Assembly (NCBI GenBank): GCA_001795455.1
Contig: MGPB01000004.1
Span: 84,987 to 148,986, forward strand
Length of the DNA stretch: 64,000 bases
Direction: 5' to 3'
From: Curvibacter sp. GWA2_63_95
Lineage (GTDB): Bacteria > Pseudomonadota > Gammaproteobacteria > Burkholderiales > Burkholderiaceae_C
Part shown: one piece after another, positions 1-11,854 of the stretch
Layout of the letters: each line of letters starts with the position of its first letter
Position numbering within the stretch: the stretch's first letter is position 1
Made by a program: the position numbers and the translations under genes
Notes under the pieces: generated by a model
Databases searched by the model: none
Seen by the model: the letters and a program-made list of their open reading frames with translations, nothing else
What the model was told of the DNA's origin: nothing

Positions 1-688
1 CATTGGCAGCCAACACAGGCCCTGATACTGGACAGGTACTGTTGAAGCTGCCAGTGGTTACCGTGCGGTGCAGGTTGCCGCCCGTGCACACATAGGCCAC
101 CACCTGTTCTTCCACAGGAATCACATGGAAGCGTGTGCTACCCGACTCCAGGGGAAACTGTTTGGCAGCAATGCTAATGGTGGTCTCCGCTCCATCAGTG
201 ACGCCGGTTACCGCCGCCGTGTTGTCGCCCAAATAGGCGCTAGCCCCGGCAATGCCCAGGTTGTAGACGGCAATGGTGTCCCCGATCTGAATTTGCTGGT
301 CTGCGGGGGACAGGCTGTGTTGGCCCAACATATTGAACGTGGTGTCGGCTACCGCAAAGTTGAGGCTGGTGTTGTCACCGGCCACCGTTTCGGCAGTCCG
401 GTAGCGGCCGCCGGTACGGGTAGGAATGAACTCCAGGCACTGGGGATTGGGAGTGCGTACGCTGTTGGGCAAGGCTTTGCGCACATCCCGCGACATACGG
501 CGTACCGCCGTGTCGGCCGTGTCCGTCAGCGCGGCCCGGCGGTTGCTGTCCAAATAGGCGTCTATGGGGCTGCGCATGAACACGGCCACCACCGCGCCAA
601 TCACACCCATGATCACAATCACCATAACCAATTCCACCAGCGTGAAGCCACCCTGCTGCAGGGGTGTTGTACGGGAGGGGTGGCGCAT
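1..688 (-). CDS. mshO: MshO-like MSHA pilus prepilin protein, partial (3' end beyond window)
   Basis: Minor prepilin of the MSHA type IV pilus system; 229 codons are visible and the gene runs off the left edge. The basic leader MRHPSRTTPLQQGG is followed by FTLVELVMVIV, the class III signal and N-terminal helix cut by a PilD-type peptidase (G14/F15, conserved Glu at mature position 5). The body is much longer than a minor pseudopilin and has later Cys residues, which with its place directly after mshD fits MshO. The start lies 3 bp after the mshD stop, so translation is probably coupled. The prepilin class is certain; the mshO name rests on gene order. Confidence 0.75.
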   Translation of the reverse strand, partial: MRHPSRTTPLQQGGFTLVELVMVIVIMGVIGAVVAVFMRSPIDAYLDSNRRAALTDTADTAVRRMSRDVRKALPNSVRTPNPQCLEFIPTRTGGRYRTAETVAGDNTSLNFAVADTTFNMLGQHSLSPADQQIQIGDTIAVYNLGIAGASAYLGDNTAAVTGVTDGAETTISIAAKQFPLESGSTRFHVIPVEEQVVAYVCTGGNLHRTVTTGSFNSTCPVSGPVLAAN

Positions 689-690
689 GG

Positions 691-1134
691 TCAGTAATCC
701 GCCCGGTAGCCCGTCAAGACCACACTCTCGCCCCTGGCCGTGATGGTGACAGTCACCACCACCCGCCGCGCCGCAACGCCCAAAGCGGCGGTGCCGTCAC
801 TGACGGCCACCGTCAGTGTGTACCCGGCAAGGCTGGCGGGGAGCGCAAAGGCCGCCTGCGTCGCTCCGTTGAAGTCGTCCACATTGTCCCAATCGGTGCG
901 ACCCGTCTCACCCACATTGGTACCGTCTGGATCGGCAAAGGCCTTTTGCAGCACCTCTTCCAGCACCGAGTCGGCCAGGGCGGCCGCCTGTTTGGTGAGC
1001 ATGGGGTCGGCGCTGTTGCGCACCACCTGGTTCATGACCGACAAAATGCCGGCCACGCCTGCACCGACCACCACAATAAAGATGATCAACTCGATCAGGG
1101 TAAAGCCCCGCTGCAGGCGCCTAGTCATGCACAT
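691..1134 (-). CDS. mshD: MshD-like prepilin-type protein
   Basis: Minor prepilin of the MSHA pilus, 147 residues. The leader MCMTRRLQRG precedes FTLIELIIFIVVVGAG, a classic prepilin peptidase site and membrane helix (Glu at mature position 5); a beta-rich C-terminal half follows. The start at 1134 is favoured over the in-frame ATG at 1128 because AGGTGA lies about 6 nt upstream. It overlaps the end of mshC by 14 bp and is followed within 3 bp by mshO, so mshC-D-O read as one operon. The prepilin class is certain; the MshD label rests on order and size. Confidence 0.78.
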   Translation of the reverse strand: MCMTRRLQRGFTLIELIIFIVVVGAGVAGILSVMNQVVRNSADPMLTKQAAALADSVLEEVLQKAFADPDGTNVGETGRTDWDNVDDFNGATQAAFALPASLAGYTLTVAVSDGTAALGVAARRVVVTVTITARGESVVLTGYRADY

Positions 1135-1618
1135 ACCCGGTCACCTCTTCCACGATGATGGTGCGCCCCGCGTTGACCACCGTGATGGTGCGCGCGGCGG
1201 GAGGCACGCTGGCCGGGCGCGACTGGCCCAGTCCGTCGAACGAGAACCCGGTGGGCACCACTGTGAACGCCACATTCGCGGGCGCAGTCAGCACCAGTTC
1301 TCCAAGCCGCCCTGGCACCGGCACCGGCACCGGCACGGTGCCACACGTTGCGCTTGCCTCCGTGGAAGCACGTGTGAGGGTAACCGTGGTCGCAGTGAAA
1401 GCCACACAGACGGTACGGCGCTGGGCAATGGCCGTTTTCTGCGCAAAGCGCAGGGTGGACAAGACCTGGTCATGAAAGCCGCGGGCATCAAAGTCGTTGC
1501 GATTGAACACGCGTGGCGCCGCGAACACCGCCAGCACCCCCAGCATCACAACAACCATGATCAGTTCCACGAGAGTGAAACCATGCTGGCGACGTCCGCT
1601 CTTGATGGGAGTTTGCAT
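1121..1618 (-). CDS. mshC: MshC-like (GspH-type) prepilin protein
   Basis: Prepilin-like minor subunit, 165 residues from ATG 1618. Leader MQTPIKSGRRQHG, cleavage before FTLVELIMVVV, then the GspH-type pattern of an alpha helix (FHDQVLSTLRFAQKTAIAQ) leading to a short beta domain, typical of MshC/GspH/FimT. An in-frame ATG at 1651 would give an 11-residue longer leader; neither start has a good ribosome site. A Val-Pro run (VPVPVPVPG, about residues 92-100) comes from a GGCACC tandem repeat. It sits between the mshA terminator and mshD, which it overlaps. Confidence 0.75.
   Translation of the reverse strand: MQTPIKSGRRQHGFTLVELIMVVVMLGVLAVFAAPRVFNRNDFDARGFHDQVLSTLRFAQKTAIAQRRTVCVAFTATTVTLTRASTEASATCGTVPVPVPVPGRLGELVLTAPANVAFTVVPTGFSFDGLGQSRPASVPPAARTITVVNAGRTIIVEEVTGYVHD
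1314..1336 (-). repeat. Hexanucleotide tandem repeat (GGCACC, just under 4 units) inside mshC
   Basis: GGCACC units at 1314, 1320, 1326 and a nearly complete fourth at 1332. On the coding strand they encode the Val-Pro run of MshC. A 6-bp unit keeps the frame whatever the copy number. Confidence 0.85.
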
Positions 1619-1670
1619 CTCCGCGAAGAAGTCAACGAATTGCCCAAGCATATGCTACGGTCAGTTAGTA

Positions 1671-1704
1671 AAAAAGCGAGGACTCAATTGAGTGCCTCGC
1701 TTTT
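1671..1704 (-). terminator. Terminator downstream of the major pilin gene
   Basis: AAAAGCGAGG (1672-1681) pairs perfectly with CCTCGCTTTT (1695-1704), and the loop contains the further palindrome ACTCAATTGAGT. Read on the minus strand it ends in a run of T, so it should stop transcripts leaving mshA before mshC. The A/T arms allow function in both directions. Confidence 0.85.
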
Positions 1705-1770
1705 AGAGCAAAGTCATATGAACGCACTCACAAACACGCCAACAGCGTGAGTGCTCATTAAACCGTTAGA

Positions 1771-2193
1771 TCAATTACCAGCTCCGATAATGTCAAAAGT
1801 AACTGCAGTGTTTGGTGTGAAGCCTGCCAAAGTCAGCGTACAGTTTTTGGTAACACCGTTAGAAGCAGTGGCGGCAGCCAATTCACCACCCGATGTCGCA
1901 GCCACAGAATACCCGGTAGGCCAAACACCACCACTCATGGCTTGTTTGATGGAATCGCAAGTGTTCACCACCTTACATTTGGCCGACGCACTGGCGGCAG
2001 TTGCAATCGAGCATCCACCGTAATTGATCGCCGAGGCTGAAGCGGCAGCACCTGCGACACCTTTCATGGATGCCTCTTGTGCATCACTCTTCAAATCCAC
2101 AAACTTCGGAATCGCCACCGCGGCCAGCACGCCCAAAATCACAATGACCATCACCAACTCAATCAGCGTAAAGCCGCGTTGTACTTGTTTCAT
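1771..2193 (-). CDS. mshA: MSHA major pilin (MshA/MshB type)
   Basis: Type IVa-like pilin, 140 residues, probably the main structural subunit of the MSHA pilus. The leader MKQVQRG is cut before FTLIELVMVIVILGVLAAVA, followed by the usual IPKFVDLKSDAQ helix and a compact domain with four Cys. ATG 2193 is chosen over an upstream in-frame start at 2256 because it gives the standard 7-residue leader and has AAAGG upstream. Flanked upstream by a 190-bp non-coding stretch and downstream by a terminator, so it can be expressed at its own level, as expected for a major subunit. MshA and MshB cannot be separated by eye. Confidence 0.85.
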   Translation of the reverse strand: MKQVQRGFTLIELVMVIVILGVLAAVAIPKFVDLKSDAQEASMKGVAGAAASASAINYGGCSIATAASASAKCKVVNTCDSIKQAMSGGVWPTGYSVAATSGGELAAATASNGVTKNCTLTLAGFTPNTAVTFDIIGAGN

Positions 2194-2329
2194 GTCGTTC
2201 GCCTTTCGTTTGAAAAATCTTCCAGCCCAAGCGAATTGCCGGGCTCCCAACGTCATCTCGATCGTTGCATGACAAATTAATTCTATTGCAATGAACTGTT
2301 GTCGTGCATGAAGTTTGTCGCCTAAGTAT

Positions 2330-2343
2330 GTGAGTTAACTCAC
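2330..2343. promoter_or_regulatory. 14-bp perfect palindrome between mshF and the pilin gene
   Basis: GTGAGTTAACTCAC is a perfect palindrome in the 190-bp gap upstream of the pilin gene. It may be an operator for the pilin promoter or part of the mshF 3' hairpin. There is no T run next to it, so an operator is slightly more likely. Confidence 0.4.
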
Positions 2344-2384
2344 CATTTCACCGCTTTTATTGCATTTGCGGCCCGTTTGCGCGC

Positions 2385-2900
2385 TCAGTCCACGGCCTGC
2401 CCCATCCATACATACGGCTGATGGGCGTTGATCTGCAGGGGGCCACTGGTAGCGCCCACGCGAAACCACATTGACACCGCCCCCACGGGGGACTGCAGCC
2501 AGGCGGGTTCGGTAGGGCGGTAGCCGATGCAGCTGCAAACGGGGTCAAACACCCAGCTGCCACCGGGCAGCGCTGCAAGCGCTTCGGGCCCGGCCAACCC
2601 GGCATAACCAGGCGGCAACTGTTGCAGCGCGGCGAAAGGATTGTGTTGCACGCCCACCGCAGGCTGGCGCCCTGCCCGGCTGCCCGCCACCGCGGCGTCC
2701 AGGTGCGCCACCACCAGCGCGGTACGCAAACCCCCGAGGGTGCTTTTGATTTGCGCCAATTCGGCTTGCCCACGCACCTCGCGTGCATGGTGGGCCAACA
2801 CGCCCCCCAAGACAAGCACCAGCGCAGCCACAAGCCCCCACTCGGTGAGGTGCGCATTCCACACCGGCGACGGCTGGGCCGCAGGGCGCAGCGCTGCCAT
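2385..2900 (-). CDS. mshF: MshF-like MSHA biogenesis protein
   Basis: 171-residue protein with one N-terminal membrane segment (WGLVAALVLVLGGVLA, about residues 21-36), a helical stretch, and a periplasmic C-terminal part containing a CSC pair. It lies between mshG (4-bp gap) and the pilin gene, where MshF is normally found, and its size and single-span layout match. Sequence alone would not identify the family; the call depends on synteny. Probably cotranscribed with mshE and mshG and acting in the inner membrane of the pilus machine. Confidence 0.6.
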   Translation of the reverse strand: MAALRPAAQPSPVWNAHLTEWGLVAALVLVLGGVLAHHAREVRGQAELAQIKSTLGGLRTALVVAHLDAAVAGSRAGRQPAVGVQHNPFAALQQLPPGYAGLAGPEALAALPGGSWVFDPVCSCIGYRPTEPAWLQSPVGAVSMWFRVGATSGPLQINAHQPYVWMGQAVD

Positions 2901-2903
2901 GGC

Positions 2904-4142
2904 TTAGCCGCCACCCCGGCCCATGGCGGCCTGGCCCATATTCCACAAGGGCAGGAACACCCCCAGTGCCAACAAGAGCACCAGCACGCCGATGACAGCG
3001 AGCAGGATGGGCTCGATCGAGGCCGACAGGCCCTTGATGCTGTAGTCGGTGTCGCGCTCGTACATGGCGGCAATCTCGAACAAGAGGTTGTCCAGCTCGC
3101 CGGTTTCTTCGCCCACATTGATCATCTGCAACACCACGGGCGTGAACACGCCGGTGGCCGCCGCGCAACGGGAGATGCTTTCGCCACGCTCGATGCCGTC
3201 ACGCATCTGCTCAATACGGCTGCCAATAAATGCGTTGTCTACCGTCTGCGCCACCACGGTGAGGGCCTGCACCAGCGGCACACCACTCTGGCTGGACAGC
3301 GCAAAGCTGCGGGCAAACCGCGCCAGTGTGGCCTTGAGGATGATGTCGCCCACGATGGGCAGCTTGAGTTTGCGGGAGTCCCAGCGGTAGCGCCCCTCAG
3401 GGGTGCGCAAGTAGGCACGCACGCCCACCACAGCACCCGCTGCCAGCGCCAGCAGCAGGGGCCACCAGGTAATCATCCAGCTGGAAAACGCGAGCAAACC
3501 GCGGGTGATCAAGGGCAACTGGGTGTTGAAGCCGGCAAACACCTTGGCAAACACCGGGATCACAAAGATGTTCAGGATCACGATGGCAATCGCCATGGCA
3601 ATCATCACAAACATGGGGTAACGCATGGCCTGCTTGATGCGCTCGCGCACGTCGCGCTCAAACTCCATGTGTTCGGTCAGGCGCAGAAACACCTCGGTCA
3701 AACGGCCTGTCATCTCGCCCACGCGGATCATGGAAATGTAAAAGCCGCCAAACAGTGCGCTGTGCCGCGCCAGCGATGCCGACAGCTCACGCCCCTGGTC
3801 CAGGCTGGCGCGGATGTCTTTGAGCATGTCCACCATGGCGGGTTTGGTGGCCGAGGCCTCCAGCCCGGCAAAAGCGCGCAGGATGGGCACGCCGGCTTTG
3901 TTGAGCGTGTACATCTGGCGCGAGAAGATCAGCAGGTCTTCCACCACCACAGGTTTGCGGTTGAGCCAGGCCAGCGCAGAGCCGGTGGACTTTGCTTCCT
4001 TGGCCTCGGCCAGGGCAATGTGGACCGGCGACACCCCGATGGACAGCAGTTGATCGGCCACGCCCCCCTCGGTCAGGGCTTCGAGTTGCCCATTCACGGC
4101 CTCGCCCCGGTTGTTGCGGCCTCGCCAAGCGTAAAGGGCCAT
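2904..4142 (-). CDS. mshG: MSHA inner-membrane platform protein (PilC/GspF family)
   Basis: Polytopic inner-membrane protein on which the assembly ATPase acts, 412 residues. Two tandem T2SF domains are visible, about residues 70-195 (FSRQMYTLNKAGVPIL) and 275-400 (RFARSFALSSQSGVPLVQAL, then INVGEETGELD), each followed by long hydrophobic helices; the C-terminal one is VLVLLLALGVFLPLW. Length is normal for PilC/GspF. It starts 2 bp after the mshE stop and ends 3 bp before mshF, so it is part of an operon. Confidence 0.9.
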   Translation of the reverse strand: MALYAWRGRNNRGEAVNGQLEALTEGGVADQLLSIGVSPVHIALAEAKEAKSTGSALAWLNRKPVVVEDLLIFSRQMYTLNKAGVPILRAFAGLEASATKPAMVDMLKDIRASLDQGRELSASLARHSALFGGFYISMIRVGEMTGRLTEVFLRLTEHMEFERDVRERIKQAMRYPMFVMIAMAIAIVILNIFVIPVFAKVFAGFNTQLPLITRGLLAFSSWMITWWPLLLALAAGAVVGVRAYLRTPEGRYRWDSRKLKLPIVGDIILKATLARFARSFALSSQSGVPLVQALTVVAQTVDNAFIGSRIEQMRDGIERGESISRCAAATGVFTPVVLQMINVGEETGELDNLLFEIAAMYERDTDYSIKGLSASIEPILLAVIGVLVLLLALGVFLPLWNMGQAAMGRGGG

Positions 4143-4144
4143 GC

Positions 4145-5914
4145 TCAGCTACCCGGAGTGGCTTCGTCGTCGTCCGCATCGAAACCGATACGCAGCGCTT
4201 CGGCCAGGGAGGTGCGCCCCTGGCGCACCAGCTCCAGCGCGTGGTGGGCCATGGTGTGGCCTTTCATGCGCTCGCGGGCCGTGCGCATGAAGCTGGCAGG
4301 GTCGGAGTGCGAGGCCGCGTGGGTCAGTACCGCATCCATTTCCAACAGCTCGTAGACGCCTTGGCGACCGGCATAGCCCGTGCCATTGCACGCGGAACAC
4401 CCCAAGCCGCGCTTGGGGGTGAGTGAAGCGCCGGACTCCAGCGTGGCGTCCAGCCACGACTGCTCTTGCGGCGTGGGGGTGTGGGGCGCAGAGCACTCGG
4501 GGCAGTTCACGCGCACCAAACGCTGGGCAATGACGGCCTGCAGGCTGGTGGCCACCATGAATGGCGGCACGCCCATATCCAACAGACGAAACGGCGTGCT
4601 GATGGCATCGCGCGTGTGCAGGGTCGAGAGCACCAGATGCCCGGTGATGGCCGCACGTAGGCCGATTTCGGCGGTCTCTGCATCGCGCATTTCACCCACC
4701 AGAATCACGTCCGGGTCCTGGCGCAGGCAGGCGCGCAGCACGCGCGCAAAGGTCAGCTCAATCTTGTCATTCACCTGCACCTGGGTGATGGCGGGCAGGC
4801 GGTATTCCACCGGATCTTCCACGGTGATGACCTTGAGCTCTGCCGCGTTGATCTCCGCCAAGGCTGCGTACAGCGTGGTGGTTTTGCCCGAGCCGGTGGG
4901 CCCGGTGACCAGCACCATGCCCGAGGTGCGGGCCAGCACTTCGCGAAAACGCTTGAGCATGCCGGGCGGCATGCCGATGCTGTCGAGCCGCCGCATACCG
5001 GCACCCTGGTTCAGCAAACGCATCACTGCCGACTCGCCATAGGTGGTGGGCAAGGTGGAAAGACGCACATCGATGGTGTTGTCTTTGAGGCGCACACTGA
5101 AACGGCCGTCCTGCGGCAGGCGCTTCTCGGAAATGTCCAGCCCGGCCATGAGCTTGAGGCGCTGCGCCAGCGCACCACCGATACGTTTGTCAGCCTGCGT
5201 CTGGGTCTGCAGCACACCATCCACACGCACGCGAATCTGCAGAAACCCTTCTTGCGGCTCGATGTGCACGTCCGACGCGCCGACCTGCATGGCGTCTTCA
5301 AACAGCGACTGCAGCAAGCGCACCACGGGCGCGCCTTCGGTACCTACCGTCGCCGTCAGCTCGCCAAAGTCCACAGCGTCGCCCAGGTCTTTCTCCAGGG
5401 CACGGGCCAGGCCACTGATTTCCTCGGTGCGGCGGTACAGCCGGTCAAACGCGAGCGCCAGCTGGCTCTCGGGCACGGCAGCAATGCCGATGTTGCGCTT
5501 GAGCAGGCGGGCCAGCTCGTCATAGGCAAACAGGTCCAGCGGGTCCGCCAGCGCCACCAAGAGCACGTCGCCCTTGTCTTCCAGCACCAGCGCACGGAAA
5601 CGCCGTGCCGCAGACTCAGGCAGCAGCTTGACCACATCGGCCCGGAAGGGAAAGGTCTTGAGGTTGACGAAGGGGATGCGGAGCTGGCGCGCCAGGCCGT
5701 TGGCCAGCAGCTCTTCGGTGATGACACCCGTCTCAATCAGCAAACGCCCCACCTTTTTGCCGGTGGTGCGCTGCAGCTCCAGGGTTTGCTGGAGCTGCTC
5801 TTGGGAAATCAGGCGTTGCTGGACCAGCACATCGCCTAGCCGCAGCTTTTCAGGCCGGCCCGAGGGAGGGCGCGGGCCCTCGGTCGCACCGGTCGTTGCC
5901 GTTGCCATATTCAT
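4145..5914 (-). CDS. mshE: MSHA pilus extension ATPase (GspE/PilB family) with MshEN domain
   Basis: Cytoplasmic hexameric ATPase that drives pilus extension, 589 residues. The N-terminal 150 residues form a MshEN domain with paired motifs RLGDVLVQQRLISQEQL and VGRLLIETGVITEELL, a fold known to bind c-di-GMP. The C-terminal motor has Walker A GPTGSGKTT (about residue 338), an Asp box and Walker B (DPDVILVGEMRD), the His box (STLHT) and a four-Cys zinc site (CPEC, CSAC). AAAGGA lies 7 nt before the ATG at 5914. First gene of the operon with mshG and mshF. No mshI-N genes are adjacent, so the msh locus is split in this genome. Confidence 0.92.
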   Translation of the reverse strand: MNMATATTGATEGPRPPSGRPEKLRLGDVLVQQRLISQEQLQQTLELQRTTGKKVGRLLIETGVITEELLANGLARQLRIPFVNLKTFPFRADVVKLLPESAARRFRALVLEDKGDVLLVALADPLDLFAYDELARLLKRNIGIAAVPESQLALAFDRLYRRTEEISGLARALEKDLGDAVDFGELTATVGTEGAPVVRLLQSLFEDAMQVGASDVHIEPQEGFLQIRVRVDGVLQTQTQADKRIGGALAQRLKLMAGLDISEKRLPQDGRFSVRLKDNTIDVRLSTLPTTYGESAVMRLLNQGAGMRRLDSIGMPPGMLKRFREVLARTSGMVLVTGPTGSGKTTTLYAALAEINAAELKVITVEDPVEYRLPAITQVQVNDKIELTFARVLRACLRQDPDVILVGEMRDAETAEIGLRAAITGHLVLSTLHTRDAISTPFRLLDMGVPPFMVATSLQAVIAQRLVRVNCPECSAPHTPTPQEQSWLDATLESGASLTPKRGLGCSACNGTGYAGRQGVYELLEMDAVLTHAASHSDPASFMRTARERMKGHTMAHHALELVRQGRTSLAEALRIGFDADDDEATPGS

Positions 5915-5961
5915 GCGCTATTCCTTTTGCGGTTTGCAAAAATAATAGCACGCGAGGCACG

Positions 5962-6762
5962 TCAGATGGTGCTGCGCACTCCTGACGAGCTGCTTGGTGC
6001 AGCGCTGGGGGCCGGGCTCAGGGTATTGCCGTCCACCGTAACCCGGGCGCCCACCGCTGCCGGGCTGTTTTGTTCGATGCGGCGCAAGGTGCCATCCTCC
6101 ATGCGCACAGCCACTTCGTAGGCGGTCTCCTTTTTCATGTTCTTTTCCACCGCATTGCCGGCAATGCCGCCGCCAAAAATGCCGACGATGGTGGCCAGGG
6201 TTTTGCCGCTGCCGCCGCCCACCTGGTTGCCCAGCACGCCTCCCAAGACCGCGCCCACCGCTGCACCAGCACCGCTGGGTGCAGCGTCACGTTGAATGGG
6301 GGTGACAGTTTCCACCGTGCCGCAGCTGGCGCACACCAGCTTGGGTGCCGGTTGGGGCACTGCCGCCACGGGCTCCCAGGACTGGTCGCGCCCGGGCAGG
6401 CTGTCGGCCACCCCCGTTTCAGCCGCGGCGGGCACTGTTTTTGCTACTGTTTTAGGAGCTGCTTGCGCATATTTCACGGGGGCTTTGGCCACTTTTTGCA
6501 CTTTTTCTGGCACTGGGGTGGCCACCTTGGCAGGCGCCGCCTGCACCACCGGCAACTCCGGTGTGGGCGCCGCCACCGCAGTGACTGCGGGCGGCTGCGA
6601 CGTGGCGGGCACCAGTGCATCCGCGCTGCGGTGGTTCATCTGCACCAGCATGGCCCCCAGGGCCAGCGTGGTCGCACCCAGGGCGCCAACGGCGACCCAC
6701 AGGAAACGGTTGGCGGGCGCGACGGCCAGGACGGCGCCGGGAACGGACATGGCACTGTTCAT
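5962..6762 (-). CDS. Glycine-zipper (17 kDa antigen-like) envelope protein
   Basis: 266-residue exported or membrane-anchored protein of unknown function. ATG 6762 is chosen because AAAGGAG lies just upstream. There is an N-terminal membrane segment (WVAVGALGATTLALGAMLV), then a long Ala/Pro/Lys-rich linker, then a glycine-zipper hairpin (GAGAAVGAVLGGVLGNQVGGG and GIFGGGIAGNAVE, about residues 165-205), as in Rickettsia 17 kDa antigen and SlyB-like proteins. The linker carries an in-frame 48-bp copy of the window's dispersed repeat (6443-6490, encoding AKAPVKYAQAAPKTVA). It stands alone between mshE and metH2. Confidence 0.75.
   Translation of the reverse strand: MNSAMSVPGAVLAVAPANRFLWVAVGALGATTLALGAMLVQMNHRSADALVPATSQPPAVTAVAAPTPELPVVQAAPAKVATPVPEKVQKVAKAPVKYAQAAPKTVAKTVPAAAETGVADSLPGRDQSWEPVAAVPQPAPKLVCASCGTVETVTPIQRDAAPSGAGAAVGAVLGGVLGNQVGGGSGKTLATIVGIFGGGIAGNAVEKNMKKETAYEVAVRMEDGTLRRIEQNSPAAVGARVTVDGNTLSPAPSAAPSSSSGVRSTI
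6443..6490 (+). repeat. 48-bp dispersed repeat, copy A (inside glycine-zipper gene)
   Basis: GCTACTGTTTTAGGAGC then TGCTTGCGCA and CACGGGGGCT-type blocks. Exactly 48 bp, antisense to the host gene and in frame. Confidence 0.85.
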
Positions 6763-6924
6763 ACATCTCTCCTTTGGCAAGGGGCGGAATCGCCCTTTCA
6801 ACCCTGGGTCGCCCTACAACGACCGAGGCCTGCCAAAGGTACACAGCGCAGGGCTCGCCACCGTGTCTGAGTTGTAACGCTGGGTAAAGCAGGCCCCGCC
6901 CAAGGCGGCACACCTGCCACAGAC

Positions 6925-9690
<2,766 letters not shown>

Positions 9691-9718
9691 AAAAGACTCA
9701 AATTTCTGGCAAGGCGGC

Positions 9719-10717
9719 TTACACCGCAACCCAGGCGCCGGTGCGCTGGGAGGCAAACAGCGCGTCGATGATGCGCATGTTCTGGATGGCGTCTTCCACG
9801 CCGTAGTGCAGTGGCTGCTCGCCGCGGATGGCCAGCGAAAAAGCATCACCCTCCAGGCTGTACTGGTCGCAGGCGGCGAAGGTTTCGGTGAGGGCGGAGG
9901 CACCACCCGGCACCTTGCCATCGTCCACAAAAATGCGTGTCTCCTGGCCCTGGGGCGCGTTGAAGGGGATTTCGATCTCCACCCGCTTCTCGGTGCCAAT
10001 CGCATGCACCCGCTGGTAGGGCGTGGTTTGCATGGACACGGTGAAATCCAGACGACGGCCACCCCCAAAGTCCAGCAAGGCGCTGAAGGTACGGTCCACA
10101 CCAAACTCCGGATCCATGTCCGCCAGCGCCATCACCCGCACCGGCTCGGCACCAAACAAGAACCGCCCCGCCACAATCGGGTAGCAGCCGATGTCCATCA
10201 GGGCGCCGCCACCTTTGCTGGCGTCGTTGCGGATGTTGGTGGCATTGCGGTTGAAGTACGAGAACCACACCTGCACGGTGCGCAAATCGCCCAACGCACC
10301 GCTTTGCACCAGCTCGCGGGTGCGCAGCCACTGCGGGTGGAAGCGCACCATGAAAGCTTCCATGATGTGCACCTTGTCGGCCACCTCGCGCAGCTGTGCG
10401 GCCTCGTTGGCGTTCAGCGCAATGGGCTTCTCGCACAGCACATGTTTGCCCGCGCGCGCTGCCGCCAGCGTCATGGGCACATGCTGGTCGTTGGGCAACG
10501 GGTTGTAAATTGCTTCGATGGCCGGGTCGGCAAGCAACGCCTCGTAGGAGCCGTAGGCTTTGGGAATGCCCAGCTTGCCAGCGGCGGCCTGGGCGCTTTC
10601 CAGCGAACGCGAGGCAATCGCCTGCACATCACACCACTGGCTGCGCATGAGCGCGGGGGTAACTTTCTCCATGCCGATTTTGGCGGTGCTCAGCACGCCC
10701 CAGGTGACTTTGTTCAT
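9719..10717 (-). CDS. Gfo/Idh/MocA family NAD(P)-dependent oxidoreductase
   Basis: 332-residue dinucleotide-dependent dehydrogenase of unknown substrate. The N-terminal Rossmann fold starts [10 protein letters not shown]. The EKP motif (LCEKPIALN, about residue 93) that supplies the catalytic Lys is present, followed by the conserved DIGCYP motif around residue 162. ATG 10717 is preferred to a TTG at 10735. The gene lies between the two halves of methionine synthase, 14 bp after metH1 and 28 bp before metH2, so it should be cotranscribed under the SAH riboswitch. No methionine-cycle role is known to me for this family. Confidence 0.85.
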   Translation of the reverse strand: MNKVTWGVLSTAKIGMEKVTPALMRSQWCDVQAIASRSLESAQAAAGKLGIPKAYGSYEALLADPAIEAIYNPLPNDQHVPMTLAAARAGKHVLCEKPIALNANEAAQLREVADKVHIMEAFMVRFHPQWLRTRELVQSGALGDLRTVQVWFSYFNRNATNIRNDASKGGGALMDIGCYPIVAGRFLFGAEPVRVMALADMDPEFGVDRTFSALLDFGGGRRLDFTVSMQTTPYQRVHAIGTEKRVEIEIPFNAPQGQETRIFVDDGKVPGGASALTETFAACDQYSLEGDAFSLAIRGEQPLHYGVEDAIQNMRIIDALFASQRTGAWVAV

Positions 10718-10731
10718 GGCAATGTCTCGGC

Positions 10732-11808
10732 TCAAGCCGCCTCTTTGTAAAAGTAGTTGCGCTGCACACTGCGCGTGGCAATCGGGTTCACCGCTTGGGC
10801 AATGGCGCCAATGTGGTCGGGTGTGGTGCCGCAGCAGCCGCCCACAATGTTGACCAGTCCCTCTTCGGCGAATTCGCGCACCAGGCGGCTGGTCACATCG
10901 GGGGTCTCGTCAAAGCCGGTGTCGCTCATGGGGTTGGGCAGGCCGGCGTTCGGGTAGCAGCTGATAAAGGTGTCCGGCGCCACCTTGTTCAGCTCCTGGA
11001 TGTAAGGGCGCATCAGCGCCGCACCCAAGGCGCAGTTCAGGCCAATGGCCAGCGGCTGGGCATGGCGCACGCTGTGCCAGAAGGCCGTCACCGTTTGGCC
11101 ACTCAGGATGCGGCCGGACGCATCGGTCACGGTGCCGCTGATCAGAATGGGCAGGCGCTCGCCGCTGGCCTCGAAATACTCGTCCACCGCAAACAGCGCG
11201 GCCTTGGCGTTGAGTGTGTCAAAAATGGTTTCCACCAGGATCACGTCTGCGCCACCTTCCACCAGGGCCTTGGTCTGGTCGTAGTAGGCGGCGCGCAGCT
11301 CTTCAAAGGTCACGTTGCGCGCACCGGGGTCGTTCACATCGGGGCTGATGCTGGCGGTTTTGGGCGTGGGGCCCAGGGCGCCGCAGACAAAGCGGGGCTT
11401 GTCGGGCGTGCTGTATTTGTCGCAGGCGGCGCGGGCCAGCTTGGCAGACACGTAGTTCATCTCGACGGCCAGATCGGCCATGTCGTAGTCGGCCTGAGCC
11501 ACGGTGGTGGCACCAAAGGTGTTGGTCTCGATCATGTCGGCACCGGCAGCCAGGTAGCGCTCATGGATGTCGCTGATGACATCGGGCCGCGTCAGGCTCA
11601 GCAGCTCGTTGTTGCCTTTCACATCCTTGGGAAAGTCCTTGAAGCGATCCCCCTGACTGCCAGGGCCGGTGTAGCCCTCGCCACGGTACTGGGCTTCACC
11701 CAGCTTGAAGCGCTGGATCATGGTGCCCATGGCGCCGTCGAGAATGGCGATGCGGTTTTCCAGAATGCCGGGAAGGGCTTGTGCGCGGGTGTAGGTGATG
11801 GGCTTCAT
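10732..11808 (-). CDS. metH: Methionine synthase, homocysteine-binding domain polypeptide
   Basis: 358-residue homocysteine S-methyltransferase domain, matching the first of the four modules of E. coli Met[10 protein letters not shown] is near the N-terminus, ETNTFG near residue 90, and the zinc thiolates are present: GLNCALG and GGCCGTT (about residues 240 and 310). It ends cleanly after the domain with its own stop, so it is a true separate chain working with the metH2 product. ATG 11808 is chosen; a GTG at 11820 would add four residues. First gene of the operon, 46 nt downstream of the SAH riboswitch. Confidence 0.93.
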   Translation of the reverse strand: MKPITYTRAQALPGILENRIAILDGAMGTMIQRFKLGEAQYRGEGYTGPGSQGDRFKDFPKDVKGNNELLSLTRPDVISDIHERYLAAGADMIETNTFGATTVAQADYDMADLAVEMNYVSAKLARAACDKYSTPDKPRFVCGALGPTPKTASISPDVNDPGARNVTFEELRAAYYDQTKALVEGGADVILVETIFDTLNAKAALFAVDEYFEASGERLPILISGTVTDASGRILSGQTVTAFWHSVRHAQPLAIGLNCALGAALMRPYIQELNKVAPDTFISCYPNAGLPNPMSDTGFDETPDVTSRLVREFAEEGLVNIVGGCCGTTPDHIGAIAQAVNPIATRSVQRNYFYKEAA

Positions 11809-11854
11809 TCGGCGGCTCACTGTGTGGTTTTAAACAAGTGAGCGCAGTTGGGAG

